A stretch of DNA of 33,292 nt from NCBI GenBank assembly GCA_003551805.1, contig PUNR01000405.1:1-33292 (forward strand), in the 5' to 3' direction. Positions 10,611 to 20,878 of this stretch are shown here, one piece after another. A model generated the notes under the pieces. That model was not told the origin of the DNA. It ran no database searches and saw nothing but the letters and a program-made list of their open reading frames with translations. Both the position numbers and the translations under genes were made by a program. Position 1 is the stretch's first letter. Each line of letters opens with the position of its first letter. The DNA is from Loktanella sp. GTDB taxonomy: Bacteria; Pseudomonadota; Alphaproteobacteria; Rhodobacterales; Rhodobacteraceae.

Positions 10611-11384
10611 TCAGATTTGCGCGCGCGGCAAGCGGCTGATGGTCAGGTCGCGCAAAGTGAATTGGTTCATTTGCGGCGTCTGGAACATCAGGTCTATCCA
10701 CATCTTTTCGGCACGCTTGACGTTCAACTGCGTCTCGCTCAGGTCGAATTCGACGACAGCTTCAGGATCACCTACGGGCAACGTCAGCAGGATCTGGTCG
10801 GTATTCGGCCCGTGTTTGACGTTCAGACGCACCAGAACCGGAACGCTGTTTTCCATCTCGATCTGGGTGGTCAGTTGGATCAGATGCTGTTTTTGCAGGT
10901 TCTGGCAGATGTCAGTGGGCAGGTCGATGACGACAGACAGGTACGATCCGGTAAAGTGGAACACCTCGAGCCGCATCCCGAAGGCGGCGATGTCGGTTTC
11001 GCGCAGGTTGCGCATCTGGCGCAAGGTGATTTCCTGACTAGTGCAGTCGTGGAAAACACTGATTTCATCGCCGATTCGGGTTTTGTCCAGCACGGGTGCG
11101 CGACCGGGCTGGTCCAGCCGTAGCCGCCAAGCGGTCGGACGCCACGACCAATCCGTGCCGACAGGCCGCGCAAAGCGCCGCGTTCCGGGGTAGGGTGGGG
11201 TCAGTCGGTCGTCGGCCTTGTGGCACAATTCGATCAAGGCACCCTTAAGTTGCCGCGCCTGATAGCGTTGTGCACGCAGGTCTGTCAGGGGCGTGGTGCC
11301 TGCCGCCTGCGCTGCATCCTGCCAACGGGCAAGCGCACCTTTGTGAAACAGACGGCCCAACATTCCGTGTGGTTTGATCGGCAT
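10611..11384 (-). CDS. conserved hypothetical protein (resembles a Rhodobacteraceae DUF6478-type protein)
   Basis: ORF 10611..11453; internal ATG at 11384 (MPIKPHGMLGRLFHKGALARW) avoids overlap with the upstream gene. Confidence 0.75.
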   Translation of the reverse strand: MPIKPHGMLGRLFHKGALARWQDAAQAAGTTPLTDLRAQRYQARQLKGALIELCHKADDRLTPPYPGTRRFARPVGTDWSWRPTAWRLRLDQPGRAPVLDKTRIGDEISVFHDCTSQEITLRQMRNLRETDIAAFGMRLEVFHFTGSYLSVVIDLPTDICQNLQKQHLIQLTTQIEMENSVPVLVRLNVKHGPNTDQILLTLPVGDPEAVVEFDLSETQLNVKRAEKMWIDLMFQTPQMNQFTLRDLTISRLPRAQI

Positions 11385-11421
11385 ATGATCTGCAATCCTG
11401 TTATGCGCTGACGACCAGCGT

Positions 11422-12021
11422 TTAGCTGGCTGGTTCGGTCGCGGGGGCGACACCGGTCAGACCTCTGACCATCTGATCCAGCAGCGCGGCCCCACGTCCG
11501 GCGGATGGTGGCGCCTCTGCCAGACCGCGTACGGACACCGTGACCAGCCTTCCGTTGATATCGGTAAAGGCGCGCCATTCGTCCTGCCCGAGACCATCCA
11601 TCGGCGGTGCAGCGCTGTCCCTGAAATGCACAGTGACGCGCCCGTCAAACGCTTGCGAAGACACCACGGCGATAGTGTCGCTACCGGTGCCATTGCCCAA
11701 AAGGCTGGCACCCTGCGGGCTGATCAGGAAATCGCGCAGACCGCTTTCACCGCCTGCAACCATCGCTGATGCGGGCGCACCCGCCTGAACCGTTGCCACC
11801 CCAAGGATCGCTGGCACCGGCGCTTCGGTCCCCAGGGCCACGCAAGGGGCAAGCACGGCAAAACCGGCGTTCAGCCTGCTGGACACGGGGTCTGCACAAT
11901 ATCCGCTGGGCGGCGACACGATAAGGTCACCGCCCAACATTGCGACAGGCTCTGCCATGCCGGCCTGATCGCATGCGGCGATGGCTGCGATCCCGATCAT
12001 GGCAAGCGCTTGCCGGACCAT
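11422..12021 (-). CDS. hypothetical lipoprotein
   Basis: Internal start MVRQALAMIGIAAIAACDQAG gives a signal peptide and lipobox (AIAAC); overlaps only non-coding sequence 3' of ilvD. Confidence 0.75.
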   Translation of the reverse strand: MVRQALAMIGIAAIAACDQAGMAEPVAMLGGDLIVSPPSGYCADPVSSRLNAGFAVLAPCVALGTEAPVPAILGVATVQAGAPASAMVAGGESGLRDFLISPQGASLLGNGTGSDTIAVVSSQAFDGRVTVHFRDSAAPPMDGLGQDEWRAFTDINGRLVTVSVRGLAEAPPSAGRGAALLDQMVRGLTGVAPATEPAS

Positions 12022-12025
12022 GGCG

Positions 12026-13759
12026 TTAAAGGTCCATGTAGATGTGTTTTTCGCTTTTTGCACCGGGGTGGGTCAGTGCGCCCAGACGGGTGGACCCGAC
12101 CAGCTGCGCATATTTCCACAAGGCGCCGGATGCATAGATCGTCTCGCGCGGGCCTTTCCAGTTTTTGCGGCGTTCTTCCAGTTCGGCATCTGTCAGCGCG
12201 ACCGACAATTCGCCGGTGCGTGCATTCAGCGTGATCATGTCGCCATCCTGCAAAAGCGCGATCGGTCCGCCCTGTGCCGCCTCTGGTCCGACGTGACCAA
12301 CGCAGAAACCGCGTGTGGCACCCGAAAAACGGCCATCGGTAATCAATGCGACCTTTTTGCCCATGCCCTGACCGGATAGGGCGGCGGTGGTGGACAGCAT
12401 CTCGCGCATGCCGGGGCCACCGGCGGGGCCTTCGTTGCGGATGACCAGCACCTCGCCTTCCTTGTATGCGCGGGCTTTCACGGCCTCGAACGCGTCTTCT
12501 TCGCATTCAAATACGCGGGCAGGGCCGGTAAAGACCTGTTCTTCCTCGGACATCCCTGCGACCTTCACGATCGCACCTTCGGGGGCAAGATTGCCTTTCA
12601 GACCGACGACGCCGCCTGTCTTGGTGATCGGGTTTTCCACGGAATAGATCACGCGGTTGTCCGCCTCGCCTTTGATCATGTCGAGTTCTTCACCAATCAC
12701 GCGGCCCGATGCGGTCATGCAATCTTCGTGGATCAGACCGGCCTTGCGCAATTCTTTCAGCACGACAGGCACGCCGCCAGCTTCGTAAAGGTCTTTGGCG
12801 ACATATTTGCCGCCCGGTTTCAGATCAACGAAATAGGGGGTGTCACGGAAGATGTCGCAAACGTCCGACAGGTCGAAATCAATGCCAGCCTCGGCTGCGA
12901 TGGCGGGCAGGTGCAGACCGGCATTGGTGGACCCGCCGGTGCAGGCCACGATACGGGCCGCGTTTTCCAGCGATTTGCGCGTCACGATATCGCGCGCGCG
13001 GATGTTTTTGGCGATCAGTTCCATCACCGCTTCGCCCGACGCGATACCGTATTGGTCCCGCGATTCGTAAGGGGCCGGCGCACCGGAGGAATTGAGCAAC
13101 GCCAGACCGATCGCCTCTGACACGCAGGCCATGGTGTTGGCGGTGAATTGCCCGCCGCAAGCGCCCGCAGACGGGCAGGCGACGCGTTCAAGGATTTCCA
13201 GTTCGGCATCGGTCATGTTGCCGGCCTGATGCTGGCCCACGGCCTCGAACACGTCCTGCACCGTGACGTCCTTGCCGTTCAACCGGCCCGGCAGGATCGA
13301 CCCGCCATAGATGAACACCGACGGCACGTTCAGGCGAACCATCGCCATCATCATACCGGGCAGCGATTTGTCGCAACCGGCCAGACCCACCAGCGCATCA
13401 TAGCAATGGCCACGCATCGTCAGTTCGACGGTATCGGCAATCGCTTCGCGCGAGGCAAGCGAGGACCGCATCCCTTCATGCCCCATGGCGATCCCGTCGG
13501 TGACGGTGATCGTGGTGAATTCGCGTGGTGTGCCCATGCCCTTTTTCACGCCCAGCTTGACCGCCTGTGCCTGCCGGTTCAGCGAGATGTTGCAAGGTGC
13601 CGCTTCGTTCCAGCAGGTGGCGACGCCGACCCATGGCTGGGCAATTGCCTCTTCATCCAGACCCATCGCGTAGAAATAGGACCGGTGCGGCGCGCGCGAC
13701 GGGCCTTCGGTCACGTGGCGGCTTGGCAATTTGGATTTATCGACGCGTTTGATGGACAT
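12026..13759 (-). CDS. ilvD: dihydroxy-acid dehydratase
   Basis: 577 aa from ATG at 13759 ([33 protein letters not shown]); [13 protein letters not shown] and [16 protein letters not shown] motifs. Confidence 0.97.
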   Translation of the reverse strand: MSIKRVDKSKLPSRHVTEGPSRAPHRSYFYAMGLDEEAIAQPWVGVATCWNEAAPCNISLNRQAQAVKLGVKKGMGTPREFTTITVTDGIAMGHEGMRSSLASREAIADTVELTMRGHCYDALVGLAGCDKSLPGMMMAMVRLNVPSVFIYGGSILPGRLNGKDVTVQDVFEAVGQHQAGNMTDAELEILERVACPSAGACGGQFTANTMACVSEAIGLALLNSSGAPAPYESRDQYGIASGEAVMELIAKNIRARDIVTRKSLENAARIVACTGGSTNAGLHLPAIAAEAGIDFDLSDVCDIFRDTPYFVDLKPGGKYVAKDLYEAGGVPVVLKELRKAGLIHEDCMTASGRVIGEELDMIKGEADNRVIYSVENPITKTGGVVGLKGNLAPEGAIVKVAGMSEEEQVFTGPARVFECEEDAFEAVKARAYKEGEVLVIRNEGPAGGPGMREMLSTTAALSGQGMGKKVALITDGRFSGATRGFCVGHVGPEAAQGGPIALLQDGDMITLNARTGELSVALTDAELEERRKNWKGPRETIYASGALWKYAQLVGSTRLGALTHPGAKSEKHIYMDL

Positions 13760-13860
13760 CACTTCTCTCCCCGGAAACTGTTGCAGCAGGTCTAAATAAC
13801 GGGCGGCAACGACACAAGCGCGAAACATGCGTTGCGGGCAAGGTGGATGGCTGGCTAAAC

Positions 13861-14772
13861 ATGCATATGACTGATCCCTACCGCGCCCATGCATCATTTA
13901 TACGCCCTGCATGGCCGATGCGGGATATCTGGCGGGTGCTGGTCGTCCTGTTCGTGATCGATCTGGTGTTCGAGATGTCGCCGGTGATCCTGGGCTTGAT
14001 CCTGCCGCCTGCAGCTATGGACGCTTACCAGGCAGGCACCAGCGCCTTTGGGACTTTGGCGCAGTTCTTCAGCTTTGGTGTTGCGGGGCTGGCCGTGGTG
14101 GGGGTGGTCCGGCTTGTCCATAAGCGCGGCTTCTGGACACTGGTCGGCGACCCTGCCGCGGCATGGGCCGACTTGAAACGGGTCGCGTTGGCCGTGGGGC
14201 TGGTGCTGCTGGCGGTCGAGGTGTTGCAGCTTGGGGGTATCGCCGATGATCCGCCCGTGATGCGTGACTTTGGCACTTGGATCGTGTTCCTGCCTTTGGC
14301 GTTTCTGGCGCTACTGGTGCAGGTCGGCACCGAAGAGATTTTCTTTCGCGGCTATCTGCAGCAGCAATTGGCATGTCTGTCACCGTCGCGCTGGGTCTGG
14401 ATGGTGATCCCGTCCGTCCTGTTCGGTCTGATACATTACTGGAACGGCAGCGGGGCCTCTGACGGTGTGATCTGGGCAATCTGGGCCGGACTGCTGGGCC
14501 TTGCCTGCGCCGATCTGACCGCGCGGACCGGCAATCTGGGCGCGGCCATCGGGCTGCATCTTGCCAACAACGCCTTTGCCTTGCTGCTTTATGCGGTCGA
14601 AGGCTGGCCTGCGTCCGGCCTTGCGCTGTTCATCTATCCCTACGAAGATCCGCAATCGTACGATTACGCGCTTCAGACTTTGCTGCACCCGTCGATGATC
14701 GTTTATGCATTGACCCTTGGCGCATCGGTTCTGGTGATGTGGCTGGCAGCACGGATCGCCATCAGGCGCTGA
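13861..14772 (+). CDS. CPBP family intramembrane glutamic endopeptidase
   Basis: Multi-[15 protein letters not shown] motif and [10 protein letters not shown]; start 13843 or 13861. Confidence 0.9.
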   Translation: MHMTDPYRAHASFIRPAWPMRDIWRVLVVLFVIDLVFEMSPVILGLILPPAAMDAYQAGTSAFGTLAQFFSFGVAGLAVVGVVRLVHKRGFWTLVGDPAAAWADLKRVALAVGLVLLAVEVLQLGGIADDPPVMRDFGTWIVFLPLAFLALLVQVGTEEIFFRGYLQQQLACLSPSRWVWMVIPSVLFGLIHYWNGSGASDGVIWAIWAGLLGLACADLTARTGNLGAAIGLHLANNAFALLLYAVEGWPASGLALFIYPYEDPQSYDYALQTLLHPSMIVYALTLGASVLVMWLAARIAIRR

Positions 14773-14827
14773 TTGCATTTTCGGCCGTAGGGTCATATCT
14801 GACAGGGATCAATCAAAAGGCCCGCTT

Positions 14828-15760
14828 ATGAACTGGATCACCAATTACGTTCGCCCGACGATCAATTCGTTGTTTTCGCGCCGCGAAGTGCCCGAAAATC
14901 TGTGGACCAAATGTTCCGAATGCGGAACCATGCTGTTTCATCGCGAATTGGCCGACAACCTGAACGTCTGCACCAATTGCGACCACCACATGGCGATTGG
15001 CGCACGCGAACGGCTTGCGTCGCTGTTTGATGGCGGCGTCTTTACCGAAGTCGCAGTGCCTGATCCTGTCGCTGATCCGCTGCATTTCCGCGACCAGAAA
15101 CGCTATAGCGACCGGATCAAGGAAGCCCGCAAGAAAACCGGCGAAAAAGACGCGATGCTGGTCGCCGAAGGTGACATGGGCCGCACTGGTGTCGTTGTCG
15201 CGGTGCAGGACTTTTCCTTCATGGGCGGGTCGATGTCGATGTATGTCGGCAATGCCATTGTCGCTGCTGCCGAACGCGCGATTGCGCTGAAACGTCCGCT
15301 GATCCTGTTTTCCGCCGCCGGTGGCGCGCGGATGCAGGAAGGCATCCTTGGCCTGATGCAAATGCCGCGTACGACAATCGCCGTGCAGATGCTGAAAGAA
15401 GCGGGTTTGCCCTATATCGTCGTGCTGACACACCCGACCACGGGTGGTGTGACGGCGTCCTATGCGATGCTGGGCGATGTGCAGATCGCCGAACCCAATG
15501 CGCTGATCGGGTTTGCCGGTGCGCGGGTGATCGAACAGACCATCGGTGAAAAACTGCCCGAAGGGTTCCAGCGCGCCGAATACCTGCTGGATCACGGAAT
15601 GCTGGACCGCGTGACCAAACGCACCGATCTGAAAGATGAACTGGTCACAATCGTCCGCATGCTGACGCATCTGCCTGCCCCGATCAAAGGTGATCTGCCT
15701 GCGCCAACGCTTCAGCCGGAATCAGAACCTGCACCCGAAGTCGTGGCAGAAGAAAAGTGA
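14828..15760 (+). CDS. accD: acetyl-CoA carboxylase carboxyltransferase subunit beta
   Basis: N-terminal zinc ribbon [46 protein letters not shown]. Confidence 0.97.
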   Translation: MNWITNYVRPTINSLFSRREVPENLWTKCSECGTMLFHRELADNLNVCTNCDHHMAIGARERLASLFDGGVFTEVAVPDPVADPLHFRDQKRYSDRIKEARKKTGEKDAMLVAEGDMGRTGVVVAVQDFSFMGGSMSMYVGNAIVAAAERAIALKRPLILFSAAGGARMQEGILGLMQMPRTTIAVQMLKEAGLPYIVVLTHPTTGGVTASYAMLGDVQIAEPNALIGFAGARVIEQTIGEKLPEGFQRAEYLLDHGMLDRVTKRTDLKDELVTIVRMLTHLPAPIKGDLPAPTLQPESEPAPEVVAEEK

Positions 15761-17031
15761 CCTCTGGTTCTGACGTTATCCTTGAAAGGATGATGGCGCT
15801 GCATCCCAAGGTCATTGACCTGACGCTTGATCGCGTCTGGCGGTTGCTGGCCGCTATCGGCAACCCGCAGGACCGTCTGCCGCCGGTGATCCATGTGGCA
15901 GGCACCAATGGCAAAGGGTCCACGCAAGCGATGATCCGCGCGGGGCTGGAACAGGGCGGCAGCAAGGTTCACGCCTATACGTCGCCGCATCTGGCGCGGT
16001 TTCACGAAAGGATCAGGCTTGCCGGTGATCTGATTGCCGAAGACGCCCTGACTGACGTGCTTGACCGCTGCTATCACGCCAACGGCACCGACCCGATCAC
16101 CTATTTCGAAATCACGACCGCCGCGGCGCTGCTGGCCTTCACCGAAACGCCAGCCGATTACACCTTGCTAGAGGTCGGCCTTGGCGGGCGTCTGGATGCC
16201 ACCAATGTCATTGCCCAACCGGCGTTGACCATCATCACCCCCGTCGATCTGGACCATCAAAGCTATCTTGGTGACACTTTGGCTGCGATTGCAGGCGAAA
16301 AGGCCGGGATCATCAAGCGCGGTGTGCCCTGCGTCGTCGGGCCGCAACATCCCGAAAGCATGGATGTGATCGAAGGTGTGGCAGCCCGTCTGGGCGCGCC
16401 TTTGCTGGCTTATGGTCAACACTGGCATGTGAGTGTCGAACGTGACCGGCTGATCTATCAGGACGAACACGGCTTGCTTGACCTGCCATTGCCCAACTTG
16501 CCCGGACCGCATCAGGTGACCAATGCTGGCGCCGCTATCGCTGCCCTGCGCTATCTGGGCCGCGATGATGCAGCTTGCGAAGCTGCTGTCACCCGCGCCT
16601 ACTGGCCTGCGCGTATGGAAAAGCTGACCAAAGGCGCGCTGGTCGATCTGGCCGCCCCTGCGGAATTGTGGCTGGATGGCGGGCATAATCCGGCAGCGGG
16701 GGCTGCTTTGGCGGCCACTTTGCGCGCCCAAAGCGCACGACCTACCCATCTGATCTGCGGCATGTTGAACACCAAGGATATCGCAGGCTACCTGCGGCCC
16801 TTGGCGGACGTGTCCGAAAGCCTGACCGCGCTGTCCATTCCGGGCGAGGCCGCGACGATCCCGGCCGATGAAACCGCCCGCATCGCGGCAGATGTCGGTC
16901 TGCCCGCATCCACCGCCGCCAGCGTTCAGGACGCGATTATCGCGATCCGTAATGTGACGCCGCAGGCGCGCATCCTGATCTGCGGGTCGCTTTACCTTGC
17001 CGGTCACGTCATCCGGGAGAATAACCAATGA
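15757..17031 (+). CDS. folC: bifunctional folylpolyglutamate synthase/dihydrofolate synthase
   Basis: [50 protein letters not shown] motifs; GTG start overlapping the accD stop. Confidence 0.96.
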   Translation: MTSGSDVILERMMALHPKVIDLTLDRVWRLLAAIGNPQDRLPPVIHVAGTNGKGSTQAMIRAGLEQGGSKVHAYTSPHLARFHERIRLAGDLIAEDALTDVLDRCYHANGTDPITYFEITTAAALLAFTETPADYTLLEVGLGGRLDATNVIAQPALTIITPVDLDHQSYLGDTLAAIAGEKAGIIKRGVPCVVGPQHPESMDVIEGVAARLGAPLLAYGQHWHVSVERDRLIYQDEHGLLDLPLPNLPGPHQVTNAGAAIAALRYLGRDDAACEAAVTRAYWPARMEKLTKGALVDLAAPAELWLDGGHNPAAGAALAATLRAQSARPTHLICGMLNTKDIAGYLRPLADVSESLTALSIPGEAATIPADETARIAADVGLPASTAASVQDAIIAIRNVTPQARILICGSLYLAGHVIRENNQ

Positions 17032-17534
17032 TGAAAAGACTTGCCGCTGCTTTGGCAGTGTTGGGAACACAGGCACATGCCGTTGATTTCTATTTCTGCT
17101 GGGAAGGTGACAACGGCTATACCATGACCGGCCAGATGAGCGTCGACCCCGCCGCGCTGTCGCAACCTTTGGTCACCGAAGCCGACGTGACCGCATTTCG
17201 CATCGCAGGCTATCGCGACGGGATGCTGATCGGCAAATGGGATAAGGAGACCCGCGCCGAAGGTAGCCCTTGGTTGATGTTCTTTGATCCCGCACGCGGC
17301 GCATTCCTGACACCGGGCGAGGTGGGCTTGGGCGTCAGTCAGGCCTGGAACGCCGGCGGCAATGCCGATGATTGCGGCAATCCCGGGTTCGGGTTCAATC
17401 TGGGCAATTACGCGCAGGATTTCTGCCTGAACGGCGTCTGGATCGAAGAAAGCGGGATGCCGCCTGAAACCCCGTTTCTGGTCAGTCCGACCCCCGTCAG
17501 CCCGATTTGCGAAATTTACGCCCCGACCAGCTAA
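17028..17534 (+). CDS. hypothetical secreted protein
   Basis: 168 aa with signal peptide ([18 protein letters not shown]); ATGA overlap with folC. Confidence 0.78.
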   Translation: MMKRLAAALAVLGTQAHAVDFYFCWEGDNGYTMTGQMSVDPAALSQPLVTEADVTAFRIAGYRDGMLIGKWDKETRAEGSPWLMFFDPARGAFLTPGEVGLGVSQAWNAGGNADDCGNPGFGFNLGNYAQDFCLNGVWIEESGMPPETPFLVSPTPVSPICEIYAPTS

Positions 17535-17549
17535 AAACGAATCGCCTGC

Positions 17550-17720
17550 TTGACTGCGAATCACTTGTGCGCTTAGGGTCATTGCAACGCAAAGCACCAC
17601 AAAAACAGGTGCGCCGGGCAGTGGGCAGGGCGGACAGGCAGGCTTTCGGGCCTGCCGGTTTGTGCGACCGGTGGAAACAGCCGGCAGTGATCCGCTGCAT
17701 TTTGCCCCCACTCTTCGAGT
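17550..17720. ncRNA. candidate structured RNA or leader (several stem-loops, two mutually exclusive)
   Basis: Stems GCACC-N9-GGTGC (17594-17612), GGCAGGC-TTTCGG-GCCTGCC (17637-17656), and alternative CTGCCGG...CCGGCAG (17652-17658 / 17681-17687); weak TTGACT-N18-TAGGGT promoter-like pair at 17550-17579. Confidence 0.3.
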
Positions 17721-17785
17721 TGATTTGCAAGACTTGCCGTCAGCCGCTAGCGTGCAGGTCTGATGGCTGAAAGGCGTGACCGAAC

Positions 17786-19471
17786 GTGCTGAGAAAAACG
17801 ATATCTGCTGGCCTGTTGGCTGTGATGATGGCCCCCGTTGCGCCTGCTTTTGCGCAGGTGGATTTCGGCGCCTATCTGGCGGGGCGTCAGGCAGGCAACG
17901 ACAATGATTTCGCCAATGGCGCGATCTATTTCAGCAAAGCCCTGCAATCAGATCCCGCCAATCCCTTCCTGCTGGAAAGCGCACTGTCGTCTTACATGGC
18001 GCTGGGCCAGTTCGATCAGGCAGAGGTGCTTGCCCGCGATATGGCCAATCGCCGCTATCCGAGCCCGATCGCTGATCTGATGGTCAACGTGGCCGACGCC
18101 AGTACCGGCAACTGGGACGGTATATTCGAAGCATTAGAGGCTGGGCGATCCATCGGGCCGCTGGTTGACGGGCTGACGCAGGCTTGGGCGCATATGGGGC
18201 TGGGCAATATCCAGCGGGCGCTGGCGCAATTCGATCAGGTGATCGAAAGCGATGGCATGACCAGCTACGGGCGCACGCACAAGGCGTATGCGCTTGCCTC
18301 GGTCGGTGATTTCGGCGGTGCAGAGGAACAATTTGCAAACGGCATCCAGTACAGCCGTCAAAGCGCGATTGCCCATGTCGAAATCCTTAGCCAACTGGAC
18401 CGCAATGATGATGCGCTGGCCTTGCTGGAACGGGTCTTTGGCACGCAACTTGACCCTGCGCTGGCCAATCTGCGCGATGATTTGCAAGCAGGCACTGCGG
18501 TACCCTACGCCGCTGTCGCGACCCCGGTCGAAGGGCTGGCAGACCTGTACCATCTGGTGGCGAACCTGATGCAGGCGGATGCGTCTGATGCCTATACACT
18601 GTTGTTTGTACGTGCTGCGTCCTATCTTGCACCCCAAAACACGCCTGCCGTTCTGATGACGGCGTCCTTGCTGGAAGGGTTGGGTCAGTATGAACTGGCC
18701 AATGCCGCCTATGCCACCGTGTCGCGCGATGATCCGTCTTTCCCATCCGCCGAAATCGGCCGGGCAGAGGTGTTGCGCGCCGCCGGTAAATTCGAAGCCG
18801 CTATCGAAGTGCTGGACGCTTTGGCGCGCAGTTTTCCCGACCTGCCGGATGTCTTTGTCAATAAAGGCGATGTCATGCGGCAGTCCGGCGAAATGCAGGA
18901 TGCCAAGGCAGCCTATACTCGTGCGCTAGCGCTCTACGACGAAGCCGCACCAATGCGCTGGTTTGTCTACTACACACGCGGAATAGCCAACCACCAGCTA
19001 GATCTCTGGCCCGAGGCCGAGGCGGATTTTCGTGCCGCACTTGCCATACAGCCTGACCACCCGCAGGTGCTGAACTATCTGGGCTATTCGCTGGTTGAAC
19101 GGAATGAAAAGCTTGATGAAGCGCTCGACATGATCCAGCGGGCCGTCGCAGCGCGGCCTGACAACGGCGCGATCGTGGATTCGCTGGGCTGGGTGCTGTT
19201 CCGGCTGGGCCAATACGACGACGCAGTCGGCTATCTGGAAGAGGCCGCATCGCTGGAACCGGTTGATCCCGTCATCAACGACCATCTGGGTGACGCGTAT
19301 TGGGCCGTGGGCCGGGTGATCGAGGCGCGTTTCCAATGGCAGCGTGCCCTGTCGTTCGACCCCGAAGAAACCGACGCGAAACGCATCCGCGATAAACTTT
19401 CACGCGGGCTGGATCTTGTGCTGCAAGACGAAGGCGCAGATCCGATCAAGGTTGCCCGTGGCGACGATTAA
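17786..19471 (+). CDS. tetratricopeptide repeat protein, exported
   Basis: 561 aa; signal peptide (GLLAVMMAPVAPAFAQ); many TPR-like repeats (e.g. WPEAEADFRAALAIQPDHPQVLNYLGYSLVERNEKLDEALDMI); GTG start. Confidence 0.92.
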   Translation: MLRKTISAGLLAVMMAPVAPAFAQVDFGAYLAGRQAGNDNDFANGAIYFSKALQSDPANPFLLESALSSYMALGQFDQAEVLARDMANRRYPSPIADLMVNVADASTGNWDGIFEALEAGRSIGPLVDGLTQAWAHMGLGNIQRALAQFDQVIESDGMTSYGRTHKAYALASVGDFGGAEEQFANGIQYSRQSAIAHVEILSQLDRNDDALALLERVFGTQLDPALANLRDDLQAGTAVPYAAVATPVEGLADLYHLVANLMQADASDAYTLLFVRAASYLAPQNTPAVLMTASLLEGLGQYELANAAYATVSRDDPSFPSAEIGRAEVLRAAGKFEAAIEVLDALARSFPDLPDVFVNKGDVMRQSGEMQDAKAAYTRALALYDEAAPMRWFVYYTRGIANHQLDLWPEAEADFRAALAIQPDHPQVLNYLGYSLVERNEKLDEALDMIQRAVAARPDNGAIVDSLGWVLFRLGQYDDAVGYLEEAASLEPVDPVINDHLGDAYWAVGRVIEARFQWQRALSFDPEETDAKRIRDKLSRGLDLVLQDEGADPIKVARGDD

Positions 19472-20324
19472 AGCCACAGCCCCCGCAAAGGTGAACCTGA
19501 CCCTGCATGTCACCGGACAGCAGGACGACGGGTATCATCTGTTGGATTCGCTGGTGGTGTTCGCCGATGTCTGCGACCAGCTAAGCGCGACGACCGCACC
19601 GGATTTGAAGATCAGCGTGTCGGGTCCGTTTTCGCCCGGTGTGCCGGTCGATGATAGCAACCTGATGATGCGTGCCGCTTCCGCATTACAAAAAGTGCGC
19701 GGTGTGGACTTGGGCGCCGCCCTGACGCTGGAAAAACATCTGCCGCATGCCGCAGGTATCGGCAGCGGGTCATCCGATGCCGCCCTGACGCTGGCGATGC
19801 TGGCCGAATTATGGGACGTCGCCCCATTGCCCGCCGACGCGCCAGAGGTGTTGGCGCTGGGCGCAGATGTGCCGGTCTGCCTGCATGCCCCTGCACCGAT
19901 GCGGATGACGGGTATCGGCGAAACCCTGTCGTCCGTGGCCCGCTTGCCGGGCTGCGCGCTTGTGCTGGTCAGGCCGCCTGTCGATGTGCCGACATCGGCG
20001 GTATTCAAAGGGTTGGCCGACCGCGATGGCGACGCGATGGACGATCTGCCCACTGGCCTTGACTACAAAGGCTTTGCCGCATGGCTGGCCGCACAGCGTA
20101 ACGACCTGCAGACCCCCGCCCAAACCATCGCCCCGGCGATTGCCGAAGCGATCAGCGCGTTGCAAGCCCAGCCTGCGGTCAGTTTTGCGGGGATGTCAGG
20201 GTCGGGTGCGACCTGTTTCGGTCTGGTCAAGGATATGGCCACGGCCCGCCGCATCGCGCGGATCGTGCAGGTGGCGCATATGAATTGGTGGGTTGCCCCG
20301 GCTGCCGTGCTTCAACCCGCCTGA
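19458..20324 (+). CDS. ispE: 4-(cytidine 5'-diphospho)-2-C-methyl-D-erythritol kinase
   Basis: ATAPAKVNLTLHVTGQQDDGYHLLDSLV, HLPHAAGIGSGSSDAALTL, LGADVPVCL; GTG start at 19458 within the TPR gene 3' end. Confidence 0.95.
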   Translation: MATIKATAPAKVNLTLHVTGQQDDGYHLLDSLVVFADVCDQLSATTAPDLKISVSGPFSPGVPVDDSNLMMRAASALQKVRGVDLGAALTLEKHLPHAAGIGSGSSDAALTLAMLAELWDVAPLPADAPEVLALGADVPVCLHAPAPMRMTGIGETLSSVARLPGCALVLVRPPVDVPTSAVFKGLADRDGDAMDDLPTGLDYKGFAAWLAAQRNDLQTPAQTIAPAIAEAISALQAQPAVSFAGMSGSGATCFGLVKDMATARRIARIVQVAHMNWWVAPAAVLQPA

Positions 20325-20878
20325 TTACGGCGCATCAGCGTGACCCAGGTTTCGCCATAGCGGCGCTGATCGGCCACGGTAAAGCCCGCGGGGGCGATCT
20401 GACCGCGCGTTTCTTCCCAGACGATCAATGCATCAGGCGCGATCCAACCTTGCTGCAAGGCAACTTCCAACGCGCCGATGCCCATACCTGCGCCATAGGG
20501 CGGATCAAGAAACACCAGATTACACGCCGCACTGGCCGGTGGGATCGCCATGACACTGGTGGTGATCAGGGTCGTGTCCTTTTGCCTGCGCAGCTTGGCG
20601 ATATTCGCGCGGATCAGGTTTTGCGCCACGCGCCCGTTGTCGACAAAGGCCACATGTGCCGCACCGCGCGATAGTGCCTCTAGCCCCAGCGCGCCGGTGC
20701 CTGCGAACAGATCCAGCACCCGCGCCCCGCGCAACGGATCACCATAGCGCCCGCCTTGTAGCACGTTGAACAGGCTTTCGCGCACGCGGTCACTGGTGGG
20801 GCGCAGATGTGCGGCTTCGTCGCCTTGACCAAGTTCGGCCAGATGGGTGCCGCGGTGGGTGCCTGCGATGATCCTCAT
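20312..20878 (-). CDS. rsmD: 16S rRNA (guanine(966)-N(2))-methyltransferase
   Basis: MRIIAGTHRGTHLAEL...LRPTSDRVRESLFNVL...VLDLFAGTGALGLEALSRGA...VFLDPPYG. Confidence 0.95.
   Translation of the reverse strand: MRIIAGTHRGTHLAELGQGDEAAHLRPTSDRVRESLFNVLQGGRYGDPLRGARVLDLFAGTGALGLEALSRGAAHVAFVDNGRVAQNLIRANIAKLRRQKDTTLITTSVMAIPPASAACNLVFLDPPYGAGMGIGALEVALQQGWIAPDALIVWEETRGQIAPAGFTVADQRRYGETWVTLMRRNQAG

Noticed and set aside
14813-15670. - strand 285 aa ORF opposite accD
   Set aside because: Antisense to the unmistakable accD; shadow ORF composition.
17507-17770. Small ORFs on both strands (87 aa +, 77 aa -) in the pre-TPR intergenic region
   Set aside because: No convincing RBS or domain; the + ORF overlaps the end of the upstream CDS, and the region's palindromic structure fits RNA or regulatory DNA better than coding.
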